Below, piece by piece: positions 21,600-34,100 of a DNA stretch of 64,000 nucleotides. Position numbers and translations under genes: made by a program. This stretch comes from Bombyx mori. Lineage: Eukaryota; Arthropoda; Insecta; Lepidoptera; Bombycidae. Numbering within the stretch: position 1 is the first letter of the stretch; each line of letters starts with the position of its first letter. Below the pieces are notes generated by a model. That model did not search any database. It was not told the DNA's origin and was given only the letters and a program-made list of their open reading frames with translations. The DNA lies in the NCBI RefSeq assembly GCF_030269925.1, contig NC_085116.1, forward strand, positions 2,480,001 to 2,544,000. The letters are read 5' to 3'.

Positions 21600-24372
21600 C
21601 TTTGACGTCTTCAAGTTTTCTGCTACCCTCATATCCCGTACCCTGAGCACTGTCACAGCTGGTGCCAGGACGTTGTTACACCACACAGGAGCAGTCAGCC
21701 GCTGCTACAAATACAATATTTGAGAGTTCGGCCACACATGCCAAGGAAGTTCTCGTTGTCACATCAATGGTAAGGGCTTAACAGAAGCCCTCCATCAAAT
21801 AGTGATTTGATTCAATAAAACACTAGGCAGTTCTATTAATGTTTTGATTTGTATAATAAAAATAAATAAAATCCACGTGAAGCAAGAAAATATATTTTAA
21901 AACTAAATTAAATTTTTTGAGTACATCTTTATTTGGATTCAAAGATCTAATGACGTCATCGGATGTCTACATCGGTCGAGACCGGAAATTTGAAGTCAAC
22001 AAGTCGATAGTATATAAAAGAATCTTTTTTTTTCTTTTAGTCACGTATGTTTTATTTTATTCAAGTAAAAAAAACGAAATTAATAGAATTCTGCAGCAGT
22101 GTGACATATTCACTCGATCATTTAATGAATTAATAAGTATGCATTAAAATTAAAACATAATGAAACAAATAAAAAAAAACATTATGGAGGCAGCTCGCGC
22201 TATTATTCCGATGGTCGTAAAGAAAAAAAAATGTTCTGAAAACAAAATATATTTTTAAATTCGAAATTATTGAATGCTGGTAAATGTCAAAATATAAAAT
22301 TTAAACAATAACTTTATGTCTTGCATAACTAATGTTTTTTTTTGTTTGTCGTAGTAAGTACCTAATATCCATTTTGGCTCTGGGAGTGGTGTCTTTACAC
22401 ACAGATCGATCCATTTTATTATATAAGTAGCGAACAAAAATGTTATATGTATATAATGATTTTCTTTTGATATTGCTTCTATTGAGCAATATTTGGTAAG
22501 AAAAAGAGTTTTGGTAGTAAATATATCTCATCAAGTTGTATTATATAATCATAATATGTAATTTGTAGCTTTATGTAAATGGATATTTTATGTAAATTGA
22601 AGGGGTCAATTCGTATGTATGTAATATTGATATGTTGTGACAAATATCAAATTTAACTTTGTTCAAGCAAAACTGATTTTGCTATAGAATTTGTCACTGG
22701 ACAGAACTTAAAATTGTCCATATTGATTTTACAAAAACTTTTTGATATTTTTTTATTGTACAGTCATGTTACCATTTATTTTAAGGTTTAGGTTTAATTT
22801 GAAAACTTGAACATTCTGATTTATTTGTATTTAATAATGACAATGCCATAAAATCTAAAAAAAACTTTAATGTTATTCCGTTCGCCAACACAAGATGCCT
22901 TAATTACGCACAATAAAGAACCAGTTTACTCAATTCTTTATTTGTATGATATGATTGGTTCATATTCGGTTCGAAAATGTATTTTTGTAAAATAAATGCA
23001 ACAGAAAAAACTTTTTTCGGTGTTTTTCTTTAGTATTTTTTTTTTAGTGGGAGATCTATCCGCTACCGTTTACACATTGTGTTCGGGGGCGCGGTCGAAA
23101 TTACAAAGACACTGCATAAAAATTAAAGCAAATTCAATCTTGTTCGCTTTTACTCACACTAATCAAAGCATTGGAGTTGTATAAATAAAGGTAATTACTA
23201 TGAATTTACTCATTTTCTTCGACTTCGACTTTTATCGAGTAATCACATCGATATATGATATATCGATCGTATGGGTACGGGGTGCTCAGCCTGAAATGTG
23301 GGAGTGGGTACTCACAAAAACCTTCCGGCACGGTCACTCCGGTCGCCCCAAAATTCCAGTAGAGAAATGCTATTATCATTTTTCTTTTAAATTTTAATTT
23401 TAAATGAATAAATTGTATTTAATTTATTGCACAATTTTATAGATCCAATGATTTAAAATTTGTTTTAAGCATGAAAAATTAAAAGAATTAGCCAATGTTT
23501 TGTGAATGACCTCAGTTTTTACATATCTGTTTTTTAATGAGATAAACGGACTCATATACCACTTGATCTTGATTGTTTACTGATTGCTTGATTGCCACCG
23601 CACATCATTCGTTCTCATTGTTTTGTTTGACAAATCCTTTCAATTACGCTACATTATCAGAGCAGAAGATATAGGGATCTTGGTAATATACCCGAACCGG
23701 AACCCACAACATATATTTTATCAACTCGCTGAGTTTCTCGCCGGAACTTCTCAGCGGATCGCGATTTCAGCTCGATAGTAGATGCATTCGCCAAACAGCC
23801 TCTCTTCATGTGTTAAGTCTCCTTTGGAGACGTTCGGGCAGTTGTTAGCAAATCCCAACCCCCGGCTATGCCCGTGTTCGCCCACCAGTGCTGGGGAATC
23901 TGAAAAATACACCAGTAATCCCGCCTTCCTGAAAAAAAACTATATTGAGAACGATTACAAAAGTTGCTTCAACGGCATTCATAAAGTAAGTATGTAATAT
24001 TGTTTTCGTTTGAATTGACATGTATTCTTAAATGTCACTTAATATTTGAAAATAATAAGACTGAACCTTCGCGAAACTATAAGAATATGTACTTCATGCG
24101 TACACTGATTCCAACAAAACAGTTAACTTCAATATCTTTTATGCAACAAAAACATTAAACATGTATTTTTTGTTTTGCACAAAATTTTCTTTAAATTTCA
24201 TGACAGTTATTTTGACAAGCTGGATTGAAAGTTTGTGGTTTGACCGCATTGACAGTAATTTCAATATTATGTCATCCGTCTTTTTGACGGTTCTTATCAG
24301 CGGTCGATAAATAAAGCGAATTATAGAAAACAAAAATAGCCCGAAGTGCTTTAGTGTATATATTTGGGTACA
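21600..24372. other. Intergenic region between LPMO and TPRG1L
   Basis: AT-rich and mostly without recognised features. It holds a LINE tail (23715-23940) and a possible decayed Cys-module exon (about 21620-21730). Frames of up to 77 codons show no family motif or linked exon. Confidence 0.5.
23715..23940 (+). mobile_element. LINE 3' tail, second subfamily
   Basis: CGCTGAGTTTCTCGCCGGAA, then TTAGCAAATCCCAACCCCC and ACACCAGTAATCCCGCCTTC before an A-run. It corresponds to 46450-46685. Confidence 0.6.
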
Positions 24373-27129
24373 ATGAGCGATATTTTAGAAGATGATCTCG
24401 AGTTTCGGGGCGGTACGCTTCAACTTTCAACCGACAATTCTGCGGTAGGTGTTGTTGAAAATCAGCCCAGTGTCACGACAGATTCTACAAGAAAACAGTC
24501 CCAGGGCAATGTGCATCCTTCTGTTCTCTCCGGTGCAGATTCTTTGACATCATCTACTAATTCTTTTGCAGGTAAAGATAAACATTTAAAAGAAATCTAC
24601 CATAATAAATTTGCTCTTCAAAAATAAAATCTGTATTGAAATTTAATCATTACTTTTTTTTATATAAAGACAGTGATATTGCTTTGTAAACTGCGGCTAT
24701 AACAAAAACATAAATATAAAATCGAAAACTTAATTTTCACCTACTATAGATGCTAGAACACAGGAACAGCAGAATGCCTCAGGATTATCTCCAACAGAGT
24801 CTCAGACGGTATACCCTCGGTATGATGTGCCATTCAATAAGGAGAATATAAAAGACTTCTTCACATTCAGAAAAGGTGTTGTAGAAGCAGCCATACAGGA
24901 ATGTATTACCATTTTGCTGTTTCCGGAGGATGGAGAATACCTAGGGTCCTGGCTTTTGACAGAGTAAGTTCATATTAAGTATTTCATGGTCTTGAGCTTT
25001 CTATACATTGATGATGTAGTTTTTATTGGGTTCATATGATATGTTATCCTTGCTGCAATAAACATTAAAATATGCAAAATTGATAATTTTGTTTAATTTA
25101 CTAGAGGTTTACTTAATAAAGCACCAGCACTATTTGCTTGCAATAAGTTTTATGTGATTTCACTATCTACAGCAATGTCAATAAAAAAAAACTGTTCTAT
25201 GATGGTAAGCAGCATCCACAACGCATGAAAAAAAAATTACTAATTTAAAGTAAGTTAAAGTTTAAATTTAAATTTCAGAATAACATTATGGGACAACGAA
25301 AAGGAGAGAATCGTACTGCTTACTTCACGACTAGTTATGACTATCAAATATGACTTTATTGCTATGAAACAGTTGGATTTTAAAAAGACTTATCTTGATG
25401 ACTTAGATACTATTGTGATCGGTGAACTGGTTTATCCTCCATCTTCATTGGTACCGTGAGTATTTCTTATTGAATTATGTAAAATCAAGTTTTCTTGTCA
25501 ATTTTCATGGTTTCTAACTGTTTCGGGTTCATTCAGTATTTATAATCATGAAATCTTTATAAGATTTATGTGTAAAATAATCTGCAGTCTAGTATGTATG
25601 ATTAAGCAGACTATTATCAATGTCCCAGGAGTGTGTCCTGAAATATTTTTTTATGAAGAACAGCTACGAAACACACAAATGATATATTATTATAATTCCT
25701 CTGTAGCCGTATAAATGGGTTGGCGACAGGGGTTTCGACGGTCGTCAAAGATTGTGTGATTGATCGCCTCTGCCGTCGGCCTAGCACTGAGGAAGTTCCA
25801 GAAGGCATCAGGGATAGTAGACTGTTCGATACCAAGTATTTTGAACCTAGGTACTATTTGGTTGCTGTAGTAGCGCACGATGATGTTGTCATGCTGTGGT
25901 TGTCAGCTTTTTATTCATCTATTTGTTGAGTTATAGCTTTGTTTTATATAGTAGCAACACTTGAGAATCCTATACTGATTTAGAACTTTCAACCAGAAAT
26001 TCCATTTATAGCTAAGGATGTAGGATTACATATCCATGTAATGTCTATCCATGCTTAAACTGTTTAAAAATTAAAAACTATCTTTACTATTTTACCAAGG
26101 ATCAGATGTATCATTATTGCTATTAAATCCATCAATCTTTATTATATTTACTGTCACAGTGTAAAGGAACACATAATTTTTTTCTCAATTTACTCATATT
26201 TTTTTATAGCTACGAATAGTATTTATTTGCTTGTTATTTGCTTTATATGTCTATAGAGAAAATTGATATTACAATAATAACTTTAATGCAATGGAGGATG
26301 TACTGTGGCTTATTTGTTCAAGTTTTATCAGCATTTGTTTAACACAAGATAAGGCACCTATGGCCTATAAGCATAGTATATGCTTCTGATGTAAGCTATT
26401 GGAAGTGCATATGTGCTCATTAAGAATACCTTGTTTCTAATTTGTATAGTTTGCTATTTCATTATTATTGTATTTCAAAAATGTTATATTTGGCTGATGC
26501 ATGGAACCTTTAATAATAATTAATGTCTTTGTTTAAATTTTAAAAGCTAAATAAAATAATGACCTTACATATTTATTATTTAAATATTTAAAAAAAAACC
26601 TGACAAGATTGGATTTGCTTTTTATGATTTTTTTTTTTGTAATAATAGAAAGCTTTTCTTTAAAAATACTAGTAAAGTACTTAGTAATTTCTGTCTGTAA
26701 TATCACAGGGAACGTAACCTGCGTGGAGTCCGTTTGATGTGGAACAAAGGTGAGCCACTGCCTCTGAAGACTGTTTGGAATCCGTTTAGTCAGGATGTAC
26801 CATTTCTGACATTTGCCTCACATCCTATTTATTGGCATAAAGGTAATATTTACTTGAGTTTTTTCAAGATTTGATTCTTAGGCATTTTTGCACATTTGGT
26901 AAATTTTTTAATTGCTAATTATTCAGATGGTGGAGTAGAGGAGCGCGCCACGTACGACATGGAAACTTTTGCCCAAAAGCTACAAAGAGCTATTGAAATA
27001 ATGCCTTCTTCTTCCTGTTGCATACATCACTCACCCATTGTCATACAAAGCTATGTTGGACTAACATCTATGCTCCATAATAAAACCAGTATGGGATTCT
27101 TCAAGGTCAGGGGAAAGTTTAGTTTCTAA
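24373..27129 (+). CDS. TPRG1L: TPRG1L-family protein (hSac2 domain)
   Basis: Homologue of tumor protein p63-regulated gene 1-like, in vertebrates a synaptic-vesicle-associated protein; the insect role is not established. Six exons in phase give 356 residues: 24373-24571, 24750-24963, 25279-25455, 25707-25850, 26709-26842, 26927-27129. The first 100 residues are acidic and Ser/Thr-rich and not conserved. The domain starts near KDFFTFRKGVVEAA and holds EDGEYLGSWLLTE, WDNEKERIVLLTSRLVMTIK, YDFI, GELVYPPSS, WNPFSQDVPFLTFASHP and ends with SYVGLTSMLHNKTSMGF and RGKFSF. The last three blocks match the vertebrate protein closely. Exon 4 adds 48 residues absent from vertebrate proteins and is frame-neutral. 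No signal peptide or membrane segment is evident. A TTG two codons upstream of the ATG is not the start. Confidence 0.92.
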
Positions 27130-27278
27130 ACCATACAAAAGATGGCCCTGGGTAAGAATGTGATAATCGATTCTAATCGTTGATTAAAAAAAGTTTGTCG
27201 AATATTATGATGTGATTTTTGTGACATTTAGTCGTAGCTTACGTCAGTGTTGTCAAATTCTATTGTAATTGTTATATA

Positions 27279-27284
27279 AATAAA
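27279..27284 (+). terminator. Candidate poly(A) signal of TPRG1L
   Basis: AATAAA about 150 bp after the stop codon. A longer 3' UTR cannot be excluded. Confidence 0.45.
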
Positions 27285-27289
27285 GATCA

Positions 27290-28728
27290 TAAAAATTAAT
27301 AAAAAAATTTAGATAGAGTACATACATATTACATAAAGAAAAATTTAGCTTTGTGCAATACAGATTTGCTTCACAATACTTACATGGTAATTGTTAGTAT
27401 TTTATATTTTAAAAATTTGGAGGAAATTATAAGATTGTTAAAAATGGTTAAGAATGTTAGAGGTTCTAGATATTGAAGTGATATGATAGTATTAAAAGAT
27501 AACGTTGGTAATTTACGAATCATCTGTATTGAATATGAAAGAATTAAGAATCGTATTTTTAGTGATTAATCAATCTCTTTTTTTTTTGTCTAGGTACTAT
27601 CTGTATCCAGTACTTTTAAAAATTAATCAATCTATGCATTTTTTAGTATTCGTAGTACTTAAGCATTATCAGTGAAAGCTTTCTTCTGCTATTCTTATTC
27701 CATTCAGAATGATTTGATAGAATTAAAATAGTTTTGCTAAGTACGCTGATGGGTTTTTATGTAAATGTGTGTGTTAGTCCTCGCATAGTATCCTCTGAGT
27801 GCATCGACTAGTTCAACATAGCTATGATGTGACTATTAGATCCAATATGATGTAGGATAGCAATGATTTCAATTTTTCATAATATATTTCTAATGTATAA
27901 CAAATATTACCAAAATGATGATATTACTTTTGGTTCAATATGTGCAATGACCATAATGCTTAATGTCTTGATTGTGTTGATGGTGAAAAATGAAAATAGC
28001 ATGTATTTTGTCATGCACATTTTCATATTAGTTTTTGTTTACCTATATGTAATTTCGTGCTTCTTATTTTCTAGGTAAACAAAGATTGTATGTTATAAAA
28101 AAACACACACACAAACACCTTTTTGTAGAAAAAGAGAATCAAATGTAAATAAAAATTTATGGTTTTTGAAGTACAGGTATGAGCGATAAGAGGCATATTG
28201 TGGAGCGCAACACACACTAGTCTTTAAATGTTTTTATTAAGATCGCGTAGGCATCTATAAATCAGACTGCTTCTCTTGGAGAGTCAAAAATATCAAACAC
28301 ACCACTTGTAAGCAAACATAACTTTGATGGCCAATTTCCAATTGCATTGTTATCAGTTTTTATACCTCCTCAATTTTTCTCTTGTATCTGGATGACTGAT
28401 GTATTTCTTCATCTGTATAGTCACTCACCCAAAAGGGAACTCTGCTGAGAGGCAACTCATGTGTTCTCATTCTTGTTCTGTCTCTTTTGCCAATCAGTAT
28501 CATTTGCTCAAGGTTTTCGGATATTTAAGTGCAATATGACTGAAATACTATTGAGCTCAGTATAGGATGTAAAGGTACTGAGAGTTGTAATAAAATGCTC
28601 ACATTTGCATTTTGAGGTGTTCCAAGCTAGGATTTTCTTAGTATCTTTTGATTTCGAATTTTCTAGAGATGAATGCCTAGAAAATACTGTTTAGATTGAG
28701 TTCAAATTATGGAATAAAATTATATAGT
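27290..28728. other. AT-rich gene-free stretch after TPRG1L
   Basis: I see no coding exon and no recognised repeat. It may include a longer TPRG1L 3' UTR. Confidence 0.45.
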
Positions 28729-28849
28729 AGGTAGGCAGCGGCTTGGCTCTGCCCCTGGCATTGCTGAAGTCCATGGGCGACGGTAACCACTCACCATCAG
28801 GTGGGCCGTATGCCCGTCTGCCTACAAAGGCAATAAAAAAAAAAAAAAA
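28729..28849 (+). mobile_element. LINE 3' tail, well preserved
   Basis: TAGGTAGGCAGCGGCTTGGC through CTACAAAGGCAATAAAA with a 16-base A-run. It is one of the cleanest copies of this tail in the window. Confidence 0.8.
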
Positions 28850-30600
28850 GATATTGAAATGAGAAATGCATATTTTTGTGGTTGGTTTAATTGTTAGCAT
28901 ATCCTACCTATTTCAACTAAAGCAGTGAAACACATTTTTTATTTACTTTTGAAAGGAACTGATAAGTCTCTAAAATTAGCATTTCAAAGTAATCAACGAC
29001 AAATTGTTACTATGTAAATACAAAAAGCTGTTCATAATTAGCTAATCTAAAATAACAGAAGTGCATTTATTATACAACCAAAAGGGCAAGCGGATGTTGT
29101 GTTGTGCAATTGATAAGTCAAAAATATTTAATTCTATGTTATGTTTACTTTATTTGGTATTTTTCGGTCCACAGTTTTGAAGACTCCGATTTTAAAGAAT
29201 TAGTTTATTAACACATACATATTACATAACAATTTAAAATGTTATCTTCAGCTATACTGAGGTATTTACTGTTGTATGTGTGTTAAATTGCTTTTTATTT
29301 GAGAGACCGTAACCCGCCCGGTGCTGAATACTCAACGAAGTTATTATTACGTATTATTAGTGGATAAATTTTAATTTTGCGAAAAGTTGCAGGTTTTTTT
29401 TCTTACACCAGTGCATTTCTTCATATTAAAAGTTGTTCGTGAACAATGCAATACTTGTAGGTAATTATTTAGAGATGTTGGTACATGTTCCACGGTTAAA
29501 CCGTATGACCAGTGACTACGAGTACCCTTGGCCTAGGCAGCAGTGTTAGAAATGCGTGGAATATATAAAACATGCTATTGCATAACTTAATCATTTATGT
29601 ATAAGGGATAGAATTCTCTTTGGTAGGTAGGACAAGTAAAAAAAGATTTTCTTTTCCATTTTAATATAAGCCCAATTTGAAATAAATCATTCTATGCTAT
29701 TGCTGTGCAATTTTAGTGCACTTAATAATAATACACTACATAACATTGATGATGTTTGGAGTAGAATTTAACTATAAGAATTGGAGAATATATTATATAT
29801 TATAGTTTTTATTATTTGATAAATCTATGTATCATTGATCTATAATATTATAGTTACTATGAATGATGTAGTAAATTAGCAGATATTGTATTACAAAACA
29901 ATATTTATTTACTATGTTATGTGTTGATATTATAGTTAAATGGTTATGTTAATAGTTTGATATACAATTATGTATATGAGTACAATAAGATAAAGTCAGT
30001 GAATATTTATTTAGTATTGAAAATAATGATTAATATAACGGCCTAAAATTTTATAAATTTGACATCATTGAAGAATATTAATTTAGATTCCACTAAGTAC
30101 TTCTTGTTTGTTAATTGTGCATTCAAAAGTTTGAAAATCCGATTGTTCTCGATAATGAAAATTCAAAAAGGATATTTTTTCCAGAATAAAAAAGTTAACA
30201 CGTATTCTCAATTGGTGACTAAATATAATAGAATGTGATTAATTTTGATGCAATGATGGTGATAATATTATGTTTTTATTTTAAAGTGTTCTGATTCCAA
30301 ATTGTATCAATGTGTAATCATTAACATCCGAAAGTACCTGCATTACTAAGAATAATGAAAAATATGTTCTCATTGAGAGTACATTCTCAAAATTATCTCT
30401 ACTTATTATAACTATTATAAAAGTTTTTAATTGCAAGTTGAATTTTATTTACCCAAGGAAATATGAGATTTTATTAAGAATTGCCTGTTCCCGTCTAACA
30501 GTATTGTGAAATATTATTTTTCAAGAATGATGAAATAAGCTGTCATCTGCACGATTAAGTCTGAGCTTATTTCTGCAACGAAAAAGGCATGCATTCTGAT
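28850..30600. other. AT-rich gene-free stretch
   Basis: The convergent intergenic region between TPRG1L and the minus-strand gene. I see no exon, RNA gene or recognisable element. Confidence 0.45.
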
Positions 30601-30639
30601 TTTTGGGCTGGGAAAGCCGTTATATAATACAATTGAGAC

Positions 30640-30800
30640 TGACAGTTGCCATCATAGAAAACCAGATATTTGACAGATGCCTGAGTCTCGCTCATGACAT
30701 TTTGAAGATAAAATTACTTATATACAAGTTTCGAACAATATTCAGACTGTTGCTCTACCGAGATATTTCACCCGCTCGGTGGAAGAACATTCCTGTGTTA
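30640..30800 (-). repeat. Dispersed repeat shared with 35530-35865
   Basis: TTTGACAGATGCCTGAGTCT, TTCGAACAATATTCAGACTG and ATATTTCACCCGCTCGGTGG are found inverted at 35530-35640 and 35826-35865. Family unknown. Confidence 0.5.
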
Positions 30801-30892
30801 CCTTTAAAAAAATTTACCTTACCCTTACCTCCAAAAATTAGCTCCCAAAAGTTTTTAACTTCATGTTTCATGGTAATTAAACTGCCTTTACG

Positions 30893-30967
30893 TGATGTTT
30901 GTGGGTGGTAGTTGGCACTAGGTGGGCTGTGAGTTCCTCTACTCATTGTAATAAAAAAAAAAAAAAA
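30893..30967 (+). mobile_element. SINE-like 3' tail fragment
   Basis: CACTAGGTGGGCTGTGAGTT, then CTCATTGTAATAAAA and an A-run. Body absent. Confidence 0.5.
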
Positions 30968-31154
30968 TTATAAATTCTTGAAATGTAAGTAAGCTCTTTC
31001 ATAGATTTAGTTAAAATTGATGTTGCCTACATTTTACTATAATCTAATACATATATTGGAGGACATAAGTAAAATAAAATAGAAAAAAAACAAGCAACTT
31101 TAATTGGAATTAAAGATAAATCGCACTAGTAAAAGTTTTCCCGTTGTATAAAAA

Positions 31155-34100
31155 TTAATCACAAAAATTATTCTGGTCACTCCAGTTATTAGGCAAAGTT
31201 AGATTGTCCCAAAAACATTCATCTAAATTGGTTTTTTCATATTCGTTGCTATTCACAATTCTTGTGTATTTAATTTGTTCTAGCCACGACAGTTCCGAAT
31301 CCATAGGATCTTTAGAAGTAGCAGCGTCTGTCTGAACAGTTTTAACATTACCAGATTTATTTTCAGAATCATTTTTCTTTTTTTCTGCTTTCTTATCAAT
31401 ATTTCGTTTATTTCGCCTTTTAGGTGCATCCTTCGCTTTATTTATCAAAAGAGATTGTTGTTGATCTTTTTTTCTAATTCTTTTGCTTTTTATTTCAGCG
31501 ACAGAAGCCGTCGTGTCTACTTTAATTTTGGTAGGCGCTTTAAATTTACGTTTACGAAAATTTCGGTCTTTCTCTTCAGTAATATTAAGAGGCTTTGTAG
31601 AACTAGAGCAGTTTTTATTAACAGCAATTGTATTTAATGTATTTTGTGATTCAGTATTTGTCTGTTCGTACTCTTTAACATGTACTATTGGAGGATTCGC
31701 GCGTTCGAATGTAATATTTATATTTCTTTCAATTGTTTTTGTTATTTTAGAAATAGTTTCAGTCCTTTCATTGTTTAAGTTAAGTTGTAAATGCTTGGTA
31801 TCTATATTGCTCACAACGGGTGCAATATTAACAGAAGAATTATTGTTGTGCGGATCAATATCAAAATTCTTAAGTACGCTTTGAGAATATTCACAGTTAG
31901 TGTCCAATGCTTCTTCGTCATCATGTAATGATATAATAGAAATAGCTTTTTCTAAATCAAGATTCTCTTGGTCGTGTTTAGAACATTTACTTGAGCTTTT
32001 ACACAAATTTGTATTTAAGGGTTGACTTGCGTTATCTATTTTATCGCAATCACTCCAGTAGCCATCAGTATTTGACAATATGTCCTGCGATAGCTGAGTT
32101 GCATCTTCATCAAGTAAAGAACGAACTGGGGATAAATCTCTATTCTGTAACCTGCCGTTTTCTTTTTCAATACTACTGTTATCTGCAAAATTGATTGTAG
32201 TAGTTTTTTTTTCATTTGCTTTGTTTTCTTGTCGCTCGAGTATTATCGCTTTCATACATCTTGTGATCTTTTCTATTACCTGAAGAGATGTTAAATATTG
32301 CGGTTTATTTCAAAAGTCAAGGATGAAAAATATTGGCCAAAAAAATCCCGCGATTCGCATTATTTCAATCGTAATTTTATTTCATTAAATCGAAGACTAC
32401 TTAATATATGCAAATAGATATATTTATTCGATATTGATAAATGATGGAGTTAGCGTTTCTCAGTGGGCTAGTTTGCATTTGATTACCATAGTGGTTGGTC
32501 TCGAACACTTACGATCGTCACTACGGGACACCGCCACGCCAGACGTTTAGTTACATCACAGCCTAAAGCTAAGGTTTTTTTTTTAAATTTGTTAAATAAA
32601 CATAAATACTAGAAGAGATTTAGAAGTCGTTCTGAAGATGGGTGGCGGCAATTACGCTATTTATGGACTCCGGTACCTATAATCATTTATTACTGGGCGG
32701 GCCGTGAGCTTGTCCATATGTTTTAGTAATAAATAAAAAAACCTTTCCGCATGTGAAGTGTACAAATTATTTCTTTGCGGTGGACTGCACTGAAATTAGT
32801 GCGTCGACGGATGTGAGGGACGAGTGAGATATACCTACTTTAAAAAAAATTCAGATATTTCTCATTGCGTTTTTTTGCACTGAATAGGTAAACGAGCTTA
32901 CAACCCATCAGTGTGTTAGCGCGAGTTTTTTAATGTTCTTGATAGCGTAAAAGTTAACTCAAATTTGTATGCAGTTGAAACAGTGCCCCTAGCGGCAAAC
33001 GTAGGCAAACGTTCCAACTGGACCCGTTACTGGACTTATTGTTTTTTATTTTTTATTTTTTTTTTATTGCTTAGATGGGTGGACGAGCTCACAGCCCACC
33101 TGGTGTTAAGTGGTTACTGGAGCCCATAGACATCTACAACGTAAATGCGCCACCCACCTTGAGATATAAGTTCTAAGGTCTCAGTATAGTGACAACGGCT
33201 ACCCCATCCTTCGAACCGAAACGCATTACTGCTTCATGGCGGAAATAGGCGGGGTGGTGGTACCTACCCGTGCGGACTCCCAAGAGGTCCTACCACCAGT
33301 GATTACGCAAATTATAATTTTGCGGGTTTGATTTTTATTACACGATGTTATTCCTTCACCGTGGAAGTCAACCGTGAACATTTGTTGAGTACGTATTTCA
33401 TTAGAAAAATTGGTACCCGCCTGCGGGATTCGAACACCGGTGCATCGCTACACACGAATGCACCGGACGTCTTATCCTTTAGGCCACGACGACTTTGGCT
33501 CGTCAACTACGAGTGGCCTACCTGATTGTAATATCAGGGATAAACAAAGTTTAGGCCTCTTTTAAGAACTGTTCTTCTGTTTCTGTTCAAACAGCCTTAA
33601 CAATAATGATCTCTGGAAACACACTATCGATAAATGTACCTAGTGACATTGCTTAATATAAATTTCTAAATAATAGTGATGAACTCTGCTACGATGGTGG
33701 GTGATATTAAAAACGAACGATTCTATTAATAAAATTAATGTATCGAGGGGTGATTTGGTACGTGACATTTTTCTTGGTAATTTAAGGCCCGTTTTATTTG
33801 GTACAAGCATCAGCAATTCGATGTTTTTAACTGAACTTCAGTTATCTTTACCCCTTTCAAATAGTTGAAGAAGTTTTTTTGTCGTGGTATTTTTTTCCAA
33901 ACTTTAAACTTCAAATTGAAAGTAAAGTTTCAAAATTTTCGCTTAAACTAGGTAAATAGCCTTGATATAAATACCCGGCGATATAAGTTTCAAGTATTCG
34001 ATTCAAGTATAGAGTTACAGTGCAAAGTCTAAACATGTGACGACTTTGGCAAATAGGCCAATGGGACGCTGCAATCTAAAAGGAAAATCGTTTCCATTCA

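Noticed and set aside
22996..23184. Small secreted peptide gene (62 codons, hydrophobic start)
   Set aside because: Hydrophobicity comes from a T-rich tract; there is no cysteine pattern, splice partner or other support.
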